A stretch of 64,000 bases of DNA from Bradyrhizobium jicamae. GTDB lineage: Bacteria > Pseudomonadota > Alphaproteobacteria > Rhizobiales > Xanthobacteraceae. Under the pieces are notes generated by a model. It was not told the DNA's origin and did not search any database. It worked only from the letters and a program-made list of their open reading frames with translations. The first letter of the stretch is position 1, and each line of letters begins with the position of its first letter. Made by a program: the position numbers and the translations under genes. Shown here piece by piece: positions 34,542-42,524 of the stretch. The stretch covers positions 1-64,000 of the forward strand of contig NZ_LLXZ01000059.1 in assembly GCF_001440395.1 (NCBI RefSeq), given 5' to 3'.

Positions 34542-35123
34542 ATGCCCGGTTCAGTCGGCCGTTTGATGAAGTTATGCAGGACGCAACTGGCGACTGCGGG
34601 CCTCGTTGCGCCCATGCTGGCGTTCGCTCCCGAGGCCGGCTGGCCGCAGGGCACCCCGCAGCCTTCGCTAGGCCTGCAGTCGCCCGCCCAGCAATCGGTG
34701 CCGGCCCGGCCCGAGCCGCAGCAGATCGAGCCGCCTCCGTCCCCGCGCGACGAAAACCCCGGCCTGATCAACGAAATCGGAAAACTGTTCGAGAAATCCA
34801 AATCGCTGCTGCCGCCGCTGAAGAGTCCGGCCGAAACCACGGACGACGCGGCCAACAAAGGTGGCGGCGACGCTCTGTCGAACCTCGCCAGGCCCTCGAT
34901 CATGGTGAGCGGGCGGGCGGCGTGCCTGGTGGCTGCCAACGGCGCGCCGGACTGCAAGGCCGGCGCCGACCGGCTGTGCCAGAGCAAGGGCTACAAGGAA
35001 GGCAAGAGCCTCGATACCGATGCCGCCGAGAAATGCTCGCCGAAAGTGTACGTGCCGGGCTACAAGCGCCAGCCCGGCGACTGCAAGACCGAAAATTATG
35101 TGACGCGGGCGCTCTGCCAGTAG
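34542..35123 (+). CDS. Exported cysteine-containing protein, unknown function
   Basis: A 193-aa protein starting at 34542 (or at an ATG at 34566) with a hydrophobic leader (LCRTQLATAGLVAPMLAFAP). A Pro/Gln-rich linker (about 35-75) follows, then a helix rich in Lys and Leu, and a C-terminal domain with six cysteines (AACLVA, PDCKAG, RLCQSK, EKCSPK, GDCKTE, ALCQ). It is likely a periplasmic disulphide-bonded domain. The C-terminal pattern may recur in rhizobial hypothetical proteins, but I cannot name the family. Confidence 0.7.
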   Translation: MPGSVGRLMKLCRTQLATAGLVAPMLAFAPEAGWPQGTPQPSLGLQSPAQQSVPARPEPQQIEPPPSPRDENPGLINEIGKLFEKSKSLLPPLKSPAETTDDAANKGGGDALSNLARPSIMVSGRAACLVAANGAPDCKAGADRLCQSKGYKEGKSLDTDAAEKCSPKVYVPGYKRQPGDCKTENYVTRALCQ

Positions 35124-35339
35124 CGTATGATGCCGAAAGTCCCGCCTGGCTCATGATGCGGGAAAAGAAGATCTTGAGCAAACAAGGCGTTGGCGCGGGA
35201 AGGCCGGGTTGCGGAAAACTCAACGCGGCAGCGCAAAAACGCAATACTTGACACTGGAAAGATTGCCTTGTTGGTATGATGCCCGGCATCTCTACGGCGA
35301 TGCCTCACTCGCTCGAATGAACCTGAAGGATCGCTTCGT

Positions 35340-36308
35340 ATGTCCATGCCCGCGCTGTTCAAGGGCCGCCTGTCGATACCCGTGATCGGGTCGCCGCTGT
35401 TCATCATCTCCGTGCCTGATCTCGTGATCGCCCAGTGCAAGGCCGGCGTGGTCGGATCGTTTCCGGCGCTGAATGCGCGCCCTGCATCGCTGCTCGACGA
35501 GTGGCTGGCGCGGATCACGGAAGAACTCGCGGCTTACGACAAGGCGCATCCGGAGCGGCCGTCGGCGCCATTCGCGGTGAACCAGATCGTCCACAAGTCC
35601 AACAACCGGCTCGATCACGACCTCGCGGCCTGCGAGAAGTACAAGGTGCCGATGCTGATCACCTCGCTCGGCGCGCGCGAGGACCTCAACAAGGCCGCGC
35701 ATAATTGGGGCGGCATCGTCTTCCACGACGTCATCAACCAGAAATTCGCGCACAAGGCGGTCGAGAAGGGCGCCGACGGCCTTGTCCTGGTCGCGGCTGG
35801 CGCCGGCGGCCATGCCGGCACGATCTCGCCGCTCGCCTTCGTCGAGGAGACGCGCTCCTGGTTCGACGGTCCGATCGCGCTGTCGGGCGCGATCGCCAAT
35901 GGCCGCGCCATTCGCGCGGCGCGCATTCTCGGCGCCGACTTTGCCTATATCGGCTCGGCCTTCATCGCGACCGAGGAAGCCAACGCGGTCGAGGCCTACA
36001 AGGAGATGATCACGTCCTCGTCGGCGGAAGACATCGTCTATTCCAACCTGTTCACCGGCGTGCACGGCAATTACCTCAAGCCGTCCATCGTCAAGGCCGG
36101 CCTCAATCCAGACGAACTGCCGACCTCCGATGCCTCCAAGATGAGCTTCGGCACCGACGCCTCCGGGGAGCGAACCAAGCCGAAGGCATGGAAGGAGATC
36201 TGGGGCTCGGGCCAGGGTATCGGCGGCATCGGCAAGGTGGTGCCGGCGGCTGAACTGATCGCCCGGTTCAAGAAGGAATATGACGAGGCGGTCGACCCCG
36301 CGCTCTGA
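35340..36308 (+). CDS. Nitronate monooxygenase / NMO-like flavin oxidoreductase
   Basis: A 322-aa TIM-barrel flavoprotein. Family features are IPVIGSPLFIISVPDLVIAQCKAG at the start, the FMN-binding GADGLVLVAAGAGGHAG (about 145-160), GPIALSGAIANGRAIRAARILGADFAYIGSAFIAT, and a late GQGIGG loop. The class I NMO motifs are only partly matched, so the true substrate may differ from nitronate (for example an enoyl or nitro compound). A paralogue with the same architecture is at 49405-50385. No clear operon partner. Confidence 0.85.
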   Translation: MSMPALFKGRLSIPVIGSPLFIISVPDLVIAQCKAGVVGSFPALNARPASLLDEWLARITEELAAYDKAHPERPSAPFAVNQIVHKSNNRLDHDLAACEKYKVPMLITSLGAREDLNKAAHNWGGIVFHDVINQKFAHKAVEKGADGLVLVAAGAGGHAGTISPLAFVEETRSWFDGPIALSGAIANGRAIRAARILGADFAYIGSAFIATEEANAVEAYKEMITSSSAEDIVYSNLFTGVHGNYLKPSIVKAGLNPDELPTSDASKMSFGTDASGERTKPKAWKEIWGSGQGIGGIGKVVPAAELIARFKKEYDEAVDPAL

Positions 36309-36318
36309 ATAGACTGAC

Positions 36319-36343
36319 GCCCTCTCCCTTGCGGGGAGAGGGC
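36319..36343. terminator. Hairpin between convergent genes
   Basis: GCCCTCTCCC (36319-36328) and GGGAGAGGGC (36334-36343) form a perfect ten-base stem just after the NMO stop and before the aldehyde dehydrogenase stop. There is no T-run, so it may instead be a short repeat remnant. Confidence 0.5.
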
Positions 36344-36392
36344 GGCCAAGGCCGGCCTTGGAGGTACAGGCTTTGGCGATAACGTGTGGCGC

Positions 36393-37883
36393 TCACACGT
36401 TCAGATTCATCCACACCGCCTTCGGCTCGGTGAAATTCTCCAGCGCGGCCGTGCCGTGCTCGCGGCCGAGGCCGGAATCGCGCACGCCGCCCCATGGCAG
36501 TCGCACATCGGTATAGCCGTAGGTGTTGATCCAGACCGTGCCGGCATTCGCCTTCTTCGCGAAGCGCTGCACGCGTCCGATGTCGCGGCTCCAGACGCCG
36601 GCGGCAAGGCTGTAGGCCGTGCCATTGGCGATGCGCAGCGCGTCCGCTTCATCGCTGAATTTGATTACGCTCACCACAGGCCCGAAGATTTCTTCCTGCG
36701 AGATGCGCATCTCGTGTTTGACATTGGCGAACACGGCGGGGCTGATGAAGTAGCCGCGGTCGCCGACGCGCTCGCCGCCGGTGGTCAGAAAGGCGCCTTC
36801 GTTGCGGCCGATATCGACATAGTCGAGAATGCTCTTCATCTGCTTCTCGGAGATGACCGGCCCCATGGCGGTGGCGCGGTCGGCGGGGTCGCCGATGCGG
36901 ATTGCCTTCGCGCGCTGCGTCAGCCGCTCGACCACCTCGTCGTAGACCTTCTCGTGGGCGAGCACGCGCGAACCGGCGGAGCAGACCTGGCCGGCATTGA
37001 AGAAGATCCCTGATGCCGCCGCCTTGCTGGCCGCCTCGATATCCGCGTCGTCGAAGATCACGTTGGCGGACTTGCCGCCGAGCTCGAGCGACACGCGTTT
37101 GAAGTTGCCGGCCGCGCCGCGCAGGATGCCGCGGCCGACGCCCGGCGAGCCCGTGAACGTCACCTTGTCCACATCAGGATGATTGACCAGCGCGTCGCCG
37201 ACCACCCGGCCGGGACCGGTGACGATGTTGAGCACGCCCGGCGGCAGGCCGGCTTGAAGCGCCAGCTCGCCGATCCGCAACGCGGAGAGCGAGGTCAGCT
37301 CCGCGGGCTTCATTACGATGGTGCAGCCGCAGGCCAGCGCGGGCGCCAGTTTCCACATCCCGATCATCAGCGGGAAATTCCAGGGAACGATCGCCGCGAC
37401 CACGCCGACCGGTTCGCGCACGGTGTAGGTCAGCGCGTCATCCCGCGTCGAGACCACCTCGCCAGAGATCTTGTCCGCCCAGCCCGCATAATAGGTCAGC
37501 GTATCGATGGCGGCGGGGAGATCCTGCCGCAGCACGCCCGCGATCGGCTTGCCGGCGTCGAGACTTTCGAGCGCCGCGATTTCTTCCGCGTGCGCTTTCA
37601 TCAGGTCGACGAGCCGGAGCAGGATCTGGCCGCGCTCGGAGGCGCGCATGCTGCGCCACGGCTCCTCGAAGGCACGGCGGGCTGCCGCGACCGCACGATC
37701 GACGTCGACCTCGTTGCCTTCCGCGACGGTAGCGATGACCTGTTCGGTGGCGGGATTGAGCGTCTTGAACGTGCGCCCGGAAACGGACGGGACGTGCTGG
37801 CCGTCGATCAGCAGCAGCCGCGGCTTGGCCGAGGGCGCGACAGGGATCGGCTCACGCGAATAATCATATGCAATCGACATCAT
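36393..37883 (-). CDS. Aldehyde dehydrogenase family protein
   Basis: A 496-aa NAD(P)+-dependent aldehyde dehydrogenase of normal family length. Catalytic residues are visible: Asn169 (VPWNFPL), Glu267 (SLELGGKSAN) and the nucleophile Cys301 (NAGQVCSAGSR). The cofactor loop TGSPGVGRGIL lies at about 244-254. GCGGAGGAAAT precedes the two tandem ATG codons. The gene is divergent from a ModE-like regulator with a 111-bp shared region, so that regulator probably controls it. It could oxidise betaine aldehyde, a semialdehyde or an aromatic aldehyde; the sequence alone does not decide. Confidence 0.9.
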   Translation of the reverse strand: MMSIAYDYSREPIPVAPSAKPRLLLIDGQHVPSVSGRTFKTLNPATEQVIATVAEGNEVDVDRAVAAARRAFEEPWRSMRASERGQILLRLVDLMKAHAEEIAALESLDAGKPIAGVLRQDLPAAIDTLTYYAGWADKISGEVVSTRDDALTYTVREPVGVVAAIVPWNFPLMIGMWKLAPALACGCTIVMKPAELTSLSALRIGELALQAGLPPGVLNIVTGPGRVVGDALVNHPDVDKVTFTGSPGVGRGILRGAAGNFKRVSLELGGKSANVIFDDADIEAASKAAASGIFFNAGQVCSAGSRVLAHEKVYDEVVERLTQRAKAIRIGDPADRATAMGPVISEKQMKSILDYVDIGRNEGAFLTTGGERVGDRGYFISPAVFANVKHEMRISQEEIFGPVVSVIKFSDEADALRIANGTAYSLAAGVWSRDIGRVQRFAKKANAGTVWINTYGYTDVRLPWGGVRDSGLGREHGTAALENFTEPKAVWMNLNV

Positions 37884-37901
37884 ATTTCCTCCGCTTGTTG
37901 T

Positions 37902-37914
37902 CCTAGAACTTAGG
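37902..37914. promoter_or_regulatory. Possible operator between aldehyde dehydrogenase and regulator
   Basis: CCTAGAACTTAGG is a short palindrome (CCTA...TAGG, partially symmetric centre) 19 bp before the aldehyde dehydrogenase start. A second AT-rich motif, ATATGATATGAT, lies about 20 bp further toward the regulator gene. Candidate sites for the divergent ModE-like regulator; binding is not shown. Confidence 0.35.
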
Positions 37915-37994
37915 AGGTTATTTCCAGCAGTAAATATGATATGATCTGCCTATGGTTCGTGGATATATGCAGTCCATTTCATAGGTTGTCGTCG

Positions 37995-39083
37995 ATGCAC
38001 CACATTGAGATCGAGACCGTCTGGCGCTTTCACAAGGAAGGCAGCCCGCAGACCGCGGTGGTGATGCTCGGCGTTCTCAACGAGATCCGGAAGACCGGAA
38101 AACTCACCAATGCGGCGAAGCACGCCCAGCTTTCCTATCGGCATGTCTGGAATCTGGTCGAGCAGTGGTCCGACTTTTTCGGGGTGCCGCTGGTCGAGAC
38201 CCATCGCGGCAAGGGCACGGTGCTGACCGCCTTCGGCGAAAAACTGGTGTGGGCCGGGGAGCGCATGCAGGCCCGTCTCGGTCCGCAGCTTGAAAATCTC
38301 GCGCAGGAACTCGCAACCGAGATCAAGCCCTTCCTGCATCAACGTCCGTCCGTGATCCGGGTGCACGCCAGCCACGGCTTTGCGGTCTCCAAATTGCGCG
38401 AATTGCTCGACCGCGAGCCCGGTATCGGCGTCGATCTGCGCTATGTCAGCAATCAGAATTCGCTGGTGTCGCTGGCGCAGGGCGCCTGCGATCTTTCCGG
38501 CGTGCATCTGCCGCGCGGCGAACTGCGCGCGCAGGGCATCCGCGCCTGCAGGGAATGGCTCGATCCGCGCGAGGACCGCGTGATCAGTTTCGTGACGCGC
38601 GAGATGGGGCTGATGGTCAAGCGCGGCAATCCGCTTGACATCAACACGCTCGATGACGTCGTCGAGCGCAAGGCGCGCTTCGTCAATCGCGATCATGATT
38701 CCGGCACGCGCCTGCTGTTCGACCAGTTGCTGGCGCTGCGTGGGATCGACGAGGCCAAAATCAACGGCGCGCAGCAGATGGAGTTCACTCATGCCGCCGT
38801 CGCCGCCTATGTCGCCAGCGGCATGGCGGATGTCAGCTTCGGCGTCGAGGCGGCGGCCCGGCAGTTCGGGCTCGATTTCATCCGGTTGCTGACGGAGGAT
38901 TACTTCTTCGTCTGCAAGCGCGCATTTCTGGAGACCGAGCCGATGCAGCGCGTTCTCGACATCATGAAAGGTCGCGAGTTTCAGGAGGGGGTCGCGAGCC
39001 TGCCCGGCTATGTCGCAACCCGCACCGGAACGGTCGATACCGTCAAGGCGTTTCTGGAGAGCGTGGGGTCGAACGCCACGTGA
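37995..39083 (+). CDS. ModE-like HTH regulator with periplasmic-binding-type domain
   Basis: A 362-aa one-component regulator. The N-terminal winged HTH (about residues 20-85: MLGVLNEIRKTGKLTNAAKHAQLSYRHVWNLVEQW) resembles ModE/LysR-type DNA-binding domains. The C-terminal part (about 115-330) resembles a type 2 periplasmic-binding fold (SVIRVHASHGFAVSKLRELL, SGTRLLFDQLL, YVASGMADVSFGVEAAARQFGLDF), as in molybdate-binding or TupA-like sensor proteins. ATG at 37995. Divergent from the aldehyde dehydrogenase, which suggests local control by a small ligand. The ligand is unknown. Confidence 0.85.
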   Translation: MHHIEIETVWRFHKEGSPQTAVVMLGVLNEIRKTGKLTNAAKHAQLSYRHVWNLVEQWSDFFGVPLVETHRGKGTVLTAFGEKLVWAGERMQARLGPQLENLAQELATEIKPFLHQRPSVIRVHASHGFAVSKLRELLDREPGIGVDLRYVSNQNSLVSLAQGACDLSGVHLPRGELRAQGIRACREWLDPREDRVISFVTREMGLMVKRGNPLDINTLDDVVERKARFVNRDHDSGTRLLFDQLLALRGIDEAKINGAQQMEFTHAAVAAYVASGMADVSFGVEAAARQFGLDFIRLLTEDYFFVCKRAFLETEPMQRVLDIMKGREFQEGVASLPGYVATRTGTVDTVKAFLESVGSNAT

Positions 39084-39178
39084 TTTTCTGCCGGCGCCAT
39101 TCACGTGGTCGCGCTTCGACTCCGGCTCTTCCGGAATGGTATGGTTGCATCCGCTTTTGACGTCAGGAGAGGCTTGCG

Positions 39179-39916
39179 ATGGCGAACGGACAGGATCTGG
39201 GCGCGCATGTCGCGCTGGTGACGGGCGCGTCCCGCGGCATTGGTGCGGCGGTCGCGCTCGCGCTGGCCGAGGCCGGCGCTGCCGTCGCGGTCAATTATCG
39301 CGAACGGGCAGGGGATGCCGAGGCCGTCGTCGCCAGGATCAAGGCGAATGGCGGCCGTGCGTTCGCGGTGGCGGCTGATGTCTCGCAGGCTGCAGCCGTG
39401 GCACACATGGTCGAGCAGGTCGTTTCCGCGCTCGGCCCGGTCGATATTCTCGTCAACAATGCCGGCCTGGCGATCGTGCGCGGCGTCGATGATCTCACCG
39501 AAGACGATTTCGATCGCACCATCACGGTGAACCTGAAATCGGCGTTCCTGTGCACGCAGGCGGTGCTGCCGACGATGCGGGCACGCAAATGGGGCCGCAT
39601 CGTCAACATCTCCTCGGGCGCGGCGCGCGGCGCCGGCGCCATCGGCGTGCACTACAACGCCTCCAAGGCCGGCATGGAGGGTCTTACACGCGGCTATGCG
39701 GCGCGGCTGGTCAAGGACGGCATCACCGTCAACGCGGTGGCGCCGTCGCTCATCGAAACCGACATGATGGGCGGCCGCACCGACCTCGCGCGCAACATCC
39801 CGCTCGGTCGCATGGGCCAGGCCGATGAGGTGGCGCAAGCCGTCGCGATGGTGCTCGGCAACGGCTACATGACCGGACAGACCATCGTCCTCAATGGCGG
39901 CATGGCCTTCATTTGA
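39179..39916 (+). CDS. SDR-family oxidoreductase (FabG-like)
   Basis: A 245-aa classical short-chain dehydrogenase, ATG at 39179 after AGGAGAGG. Nucleotide motif TGASRGIGAAVALALAEAGA (about 16-35), NNAG, and the active-site Ser and Y-x3-K in NISSGAARG...HYNASKAGMEG. A FabG-like length and GQTIVLNGGMAF end suggest a 3-oxoacyl reductase or related ketoreductase. A thioesterase gene follows on the same strand about 120 bp on, which may point to an acyl-CoA function. Confidence 0.9.
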   Translation: MANGQDLGAHVALVTGASRGIGAAVALALAEAGAAVAVNYRERAGDAEAVVARIKANGGRAFAVAADVSQAAAVAHMVEQVVSALGPVDILVNNAGLAIVRGVDDLTEDDFDRTITVNLKSAFLCTQAVLPTMRARKWGRIVNISSGAARGAGAIGVHYNASKAGMEGLTRGYAARLVKDGITVNAVAPSLIETDMMGGRTDLARNIPLGRMGQADEVAQAVAMVLGNGYMTGQTIVLNGGMAFI

Positions 39917-40037
39917 CGCGCTGCCTTGCTCTTTGTCTCCCGCGAATGACGCACGGCGCCCTGCCTGCAGCGGTCTCGACTCGGCGCGCTCGAGCAGGCA
40001 AGAAGCTGTTCCCTTGATCGACAGGACCTCTCATTCA

Positions 40038-40811
40038 ATGGATGCCATCTTTCGCGTCGACGGTAACGACGTCGTCACCAGTCCGTTCGCGGCAGGTCCA
40101 TGGGACCCGAGCATGCAGCATGGTTCGCCGCCGGCGGCGCTGGTGGTGTGGGCGGCGGAGCGGATAGCGACGCCGGTCGCCATGCGTATCGCGCGCGTGA
40201 CCGTCGACCTGATGCGCCCCGTGCCGGTGGCGGCGCTGACCATCGAGACCGAAGTGCTGCGCGAGGGACGCAAGATCCAGCTCTGCGCCGTCAGGCTGCT
40301 GGCTAACGGTGTCGTTGTGGTCGGCGCGACCGTGCTGAAGATCAAGGTGCAGACCCACGCATTGCCGCCCGAGGCCGCGATAGAGCCGGTCGAACTGCCG
40401 GGGCCGGACGAGTCGCGCGTCGAGCACGTTGATTTCTCCTCGAGCCCTTTCGTCACCGGCATGTCGCTGCGCGCTGCCCGCGGCCATTTCGGCGTGCCGG
40501 GACCCGGAGCGATCTGGTATCGCGTCGACCGGCCGATCGTGGAGGGCGCAGCCGTTTCGGAGGCGATGCGGACGATGGCGGCGGCAGATTTCTGCAACGG
40601 CACCTCGGCCGTGCTGGATTTCCGTGCGTGGACCTTCCTCAATGCCGATCTGACGGTGAATTTTTCGCGGGAGCCGGAGGGAGACTGGATCCTGCTCGAT
40701 GCCGACTCGTGGATTGGCCCCGACGGTGCAGGCCTCGCCATGGCGCGGCTTGCCGATCAGCGCGGCTACTTCGGCCGCGCCATCCAGAGCCTCGTCATCG
40801 AGAAGCGCTGA
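40038..40811 (+). CDS. Acyl-CoA thioesterase-like double-hotdog protein
   Basis: A 257-aa protein; the start at 40038 follows an AGGA at about ten bases and removes an unsupported N-terminal stretch of about 48 residues from the longer reading frame. Its pattern (SPFAAGPWDPSMQHGSPPAALVVWAAERI; RVTVDLMRPVPVAALTIETEVLREGRKIQLCAVRLLANG; TAVLDFRAWTFLNADLTV) fits the TesB-like double-hotdog thioesterase group. It lies 121 bp downstream of the SDR. Catalytic acid residues cannot be assigned with certainty. Confidence 0.8.
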   Translation: MDAIFRVDGNDVVTSPFAAGPWDPSMQHGSPPAALVVWAAERIATPVAMRIARVTVDLMRPVPVAALTIETEVLREGRKIQLCAVRLLANGVVVVGATVLKIKVQTHALPPEAAIEPVELPGPDESRVEHVDFSSSPFVTGMSLRAARGHFGVPGPGAIWYRVDRPIVEGAAVSEAMRTMAAADFCNGTSAVLDFRAWTFLNADLTVNFSREPEGDWILLDADSWIGPDGAGLAMARLADQRGYFGRAIQSLVIEKR

Positions 40812-40841
40812 CCTGCGTACCGCTATCTTTTCGACTGCGGC

Positions 40842-42410
40842 CTATTCAAGATCGACCGGCTGGAAACGGCCGCTCTCGTCGAGCGCCGTGCCCCAGATCT
40901 TGTGCGAGGCCGTGTGGTCGGAGCGGCCGAAGCCGAGCTGTACGCCGAGGCCGAGATCGAGATTGCGGGTGGCCTCCAGCGTATCGACCAGCTTTTCGAT
41001 ATCGAGCTGCGCGCCGGTACGCTTGAGCGCGTCGATCAGGATGCTGGCCGCGACGAAGCCTTCCAGCGAGGCATAGTCCGGCGCCTCGCCGGGGAAATAT
41101 TTGGCCAACGCATTCTTGTACTCGAGCACCGCGCTCGAATGCCCTGAAACCGCCGGCACGACCTGGGTGACGAGGACGCCGGTCGTGTAACGCGGCCCCA
41201 GCAGCTTCAGCTCCTCGGCCAGCGACGAGCCGCCGACGCCGGAGATGCTGGTGAAGATCATCTCGGGATAGAGGTTGCGCGTCTTCTCGATGAACTTGGC
41301 GGCGGCCCGGTAGGAGGCGGCCATGATGATCGCCCGGACCGGCACTTTCTGCAGCCGCAACAGGTTGACGGCCTCGTCGACCTCGATGGTGTTGCGCGGG
41401 TAGTTGAGCCGCAGCAGTGCGCTGTCGTTGATGCCGAGCGCGCGATAGGCCTTGGCGACGCCGGCAAAGCCGGCATCGCCGAGATCGTCCTGCTGGGCGA
41501 ACACGGCGATCTGCCGGACCGGGATGCGACGTATCTTCACCAGATAGCGCACCGCGGCGTCGGCTTCCTCGGCATAGCTCGGGCGGTAGTTGAAGACATA
41601 GCGGTCGGGCGGATCGCGGCGCACGACGTTGCCGCCGGTATACGCCCCGAAGAACAGCATCCGCCGCTCCAGCGCAAAGGGCACGGCCACAGCGGCGGTC
41701 GCCGTGCCGATGCTGCCGATGATGCCGAAGATCTGATCCTTCTCGTAGAGCTGCCGTACGGCCTGCAGCGTGCGCGCCGGCTCGTTGCCGTCGTCGGCAG
41801 CGATCAGCTTGAGCATCCGGCCCCCGATGCCGCCGGAATCGTTGACGCGGTTGAATGCGGTATCGATGCCGATCTTCATCTGGCGGCCGCGCTCCCGCAC
41901 CGGGCCGGTGAAGGCCGCCGTGATGCCGAAGCGGATTTCATTGTCGGATACGCCGCGGACCGTGCTGACCGGATTTCCGAAGCTGACCGCCGGGGGCGGC
42001 GGGGCCGGGGCGAAAGCCGGCGCGGTGGGAGCGGCTGGCGCGGGCGCGGATGGGCTGAGCGACTGTTCGAGATCGGCGAGTCGGCGTTCCGCCAGTTTGC
42101 AATCCATCCGTCCCGTCGCGACTGCATTGCGACCGTCCGCAACGCTGCGGTCGAACAATTGCGCGAGTTCCGAGCGCTGCGCCTCGGCGGCGGCGGCATC
42201 GCGAATGACGCCTGCAAATTTCTCGATGACCGTTTGGATCCGCGGCCGCGCAATATCGGGGCAGGACAGCGCCGAACCGATCACCGGTCCGACGCGGCCG
42301 GCAAGATCGCGGACGAGGTCGATCTTGTCGCCGGGGGCCGCGTTGGCGGCTGTTATGAAAAAGGCACTAAGTAAAAACGCAATCCGACGCAGGCTTACTA
42401 AAATACTCAC
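40842..42410 (-). CDS. Branched-chain amino-acid-type ABC binding protein with extra N-terminal domain (paralogue 2)
   Basis: A 522-aa protein. GTG at 42410 is the likely start: it gives a signal peptide (ILVSLRRIAFLLSAFFITAANA) and exactly the same length as the neighbouring paralogue. Residues about 25-110 form an unusual helical domain (IDLVRDLAGRVGPVIGSALS...DCKLAERRLADLEQSL), then a Pro/Ala linker. A type 1 periplasmic-binding domain follows (about 150-500: EIRFGITAAFTGPVRERGRQMKIG, LKLIAADDGNEPARTLQAVRQLYE). The latter is LivK-like. No permease genes are adjacent. The N-terminal domain is not part of standard LivK proteins. Confidence 0.86.
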   Translation of the reverse strand: MSILVSLRRIAFLLSAFFITAANAAPGDKIDLVRDLAGRVGPVIGSALSCPDIARPRIQTVIEKFAGVIRDAAAAEAQRSELAQLFDRSVADGRNAVATGRMDCKLAERRLADLEQSLSPSAPAPAAPTAPAFAPAPPPPAVSFGNPVSTVRGVSDNEIRFGITAAFTGPVRERGRQMKIGIDTAFNRVNDSGGIGGRMLKLIAADDGNEPARTLQAVRQLYEKDQIFGIIGSIGTATAAVAVPFALERRMLFFGAYTGGNVVRRDPPDRYVFNYRPSYAEEADAAVRYLVKIRRIPVRQIAVFAQQDDLGDAGFAGVAKAYRALGINDSALLRLNYPRNTIEVDEAVNLLRLQKVPVRAIIMAASYRAAAKFIEKTRNLYPEMIFTSISGVGGSSLAEELKLLGPRYTTGVLVTQVVPAVSGHSSAVLEYKNALAKYFPGEAPDYASLEGFVAASILIDALKRTGAQLDIEKLVDTLEATRNLDLGLGVQLGFGRSDHTASHKIWGTALDESGRFQPVDLE

Positions 42411-42524
42411 CACACAACTCTCGAGGTCCAAATTTTTGCGATTGAAGTTTCCTGAAATGCCGGCGCGCCGCATCGAGGGCGCAATGATTGCCCTGACGAT
42501 GCGGCTGCACTGGTAGCGTTTTGA

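Noticed and set aside
35153..35251. 32-codon frame MMREKKILSKQG... before the NMO gene
   Set aside because: Short, lacks a convincing ribosome-binding site and conserved pattern; cannot be told from chance.
35249..35281. TTGACA ... TATGAT pair before the NMO gene as a sigma70 promoter
   Set aside because: The spacing is 21 bases, too long for a standard promoter, so I do not list it.
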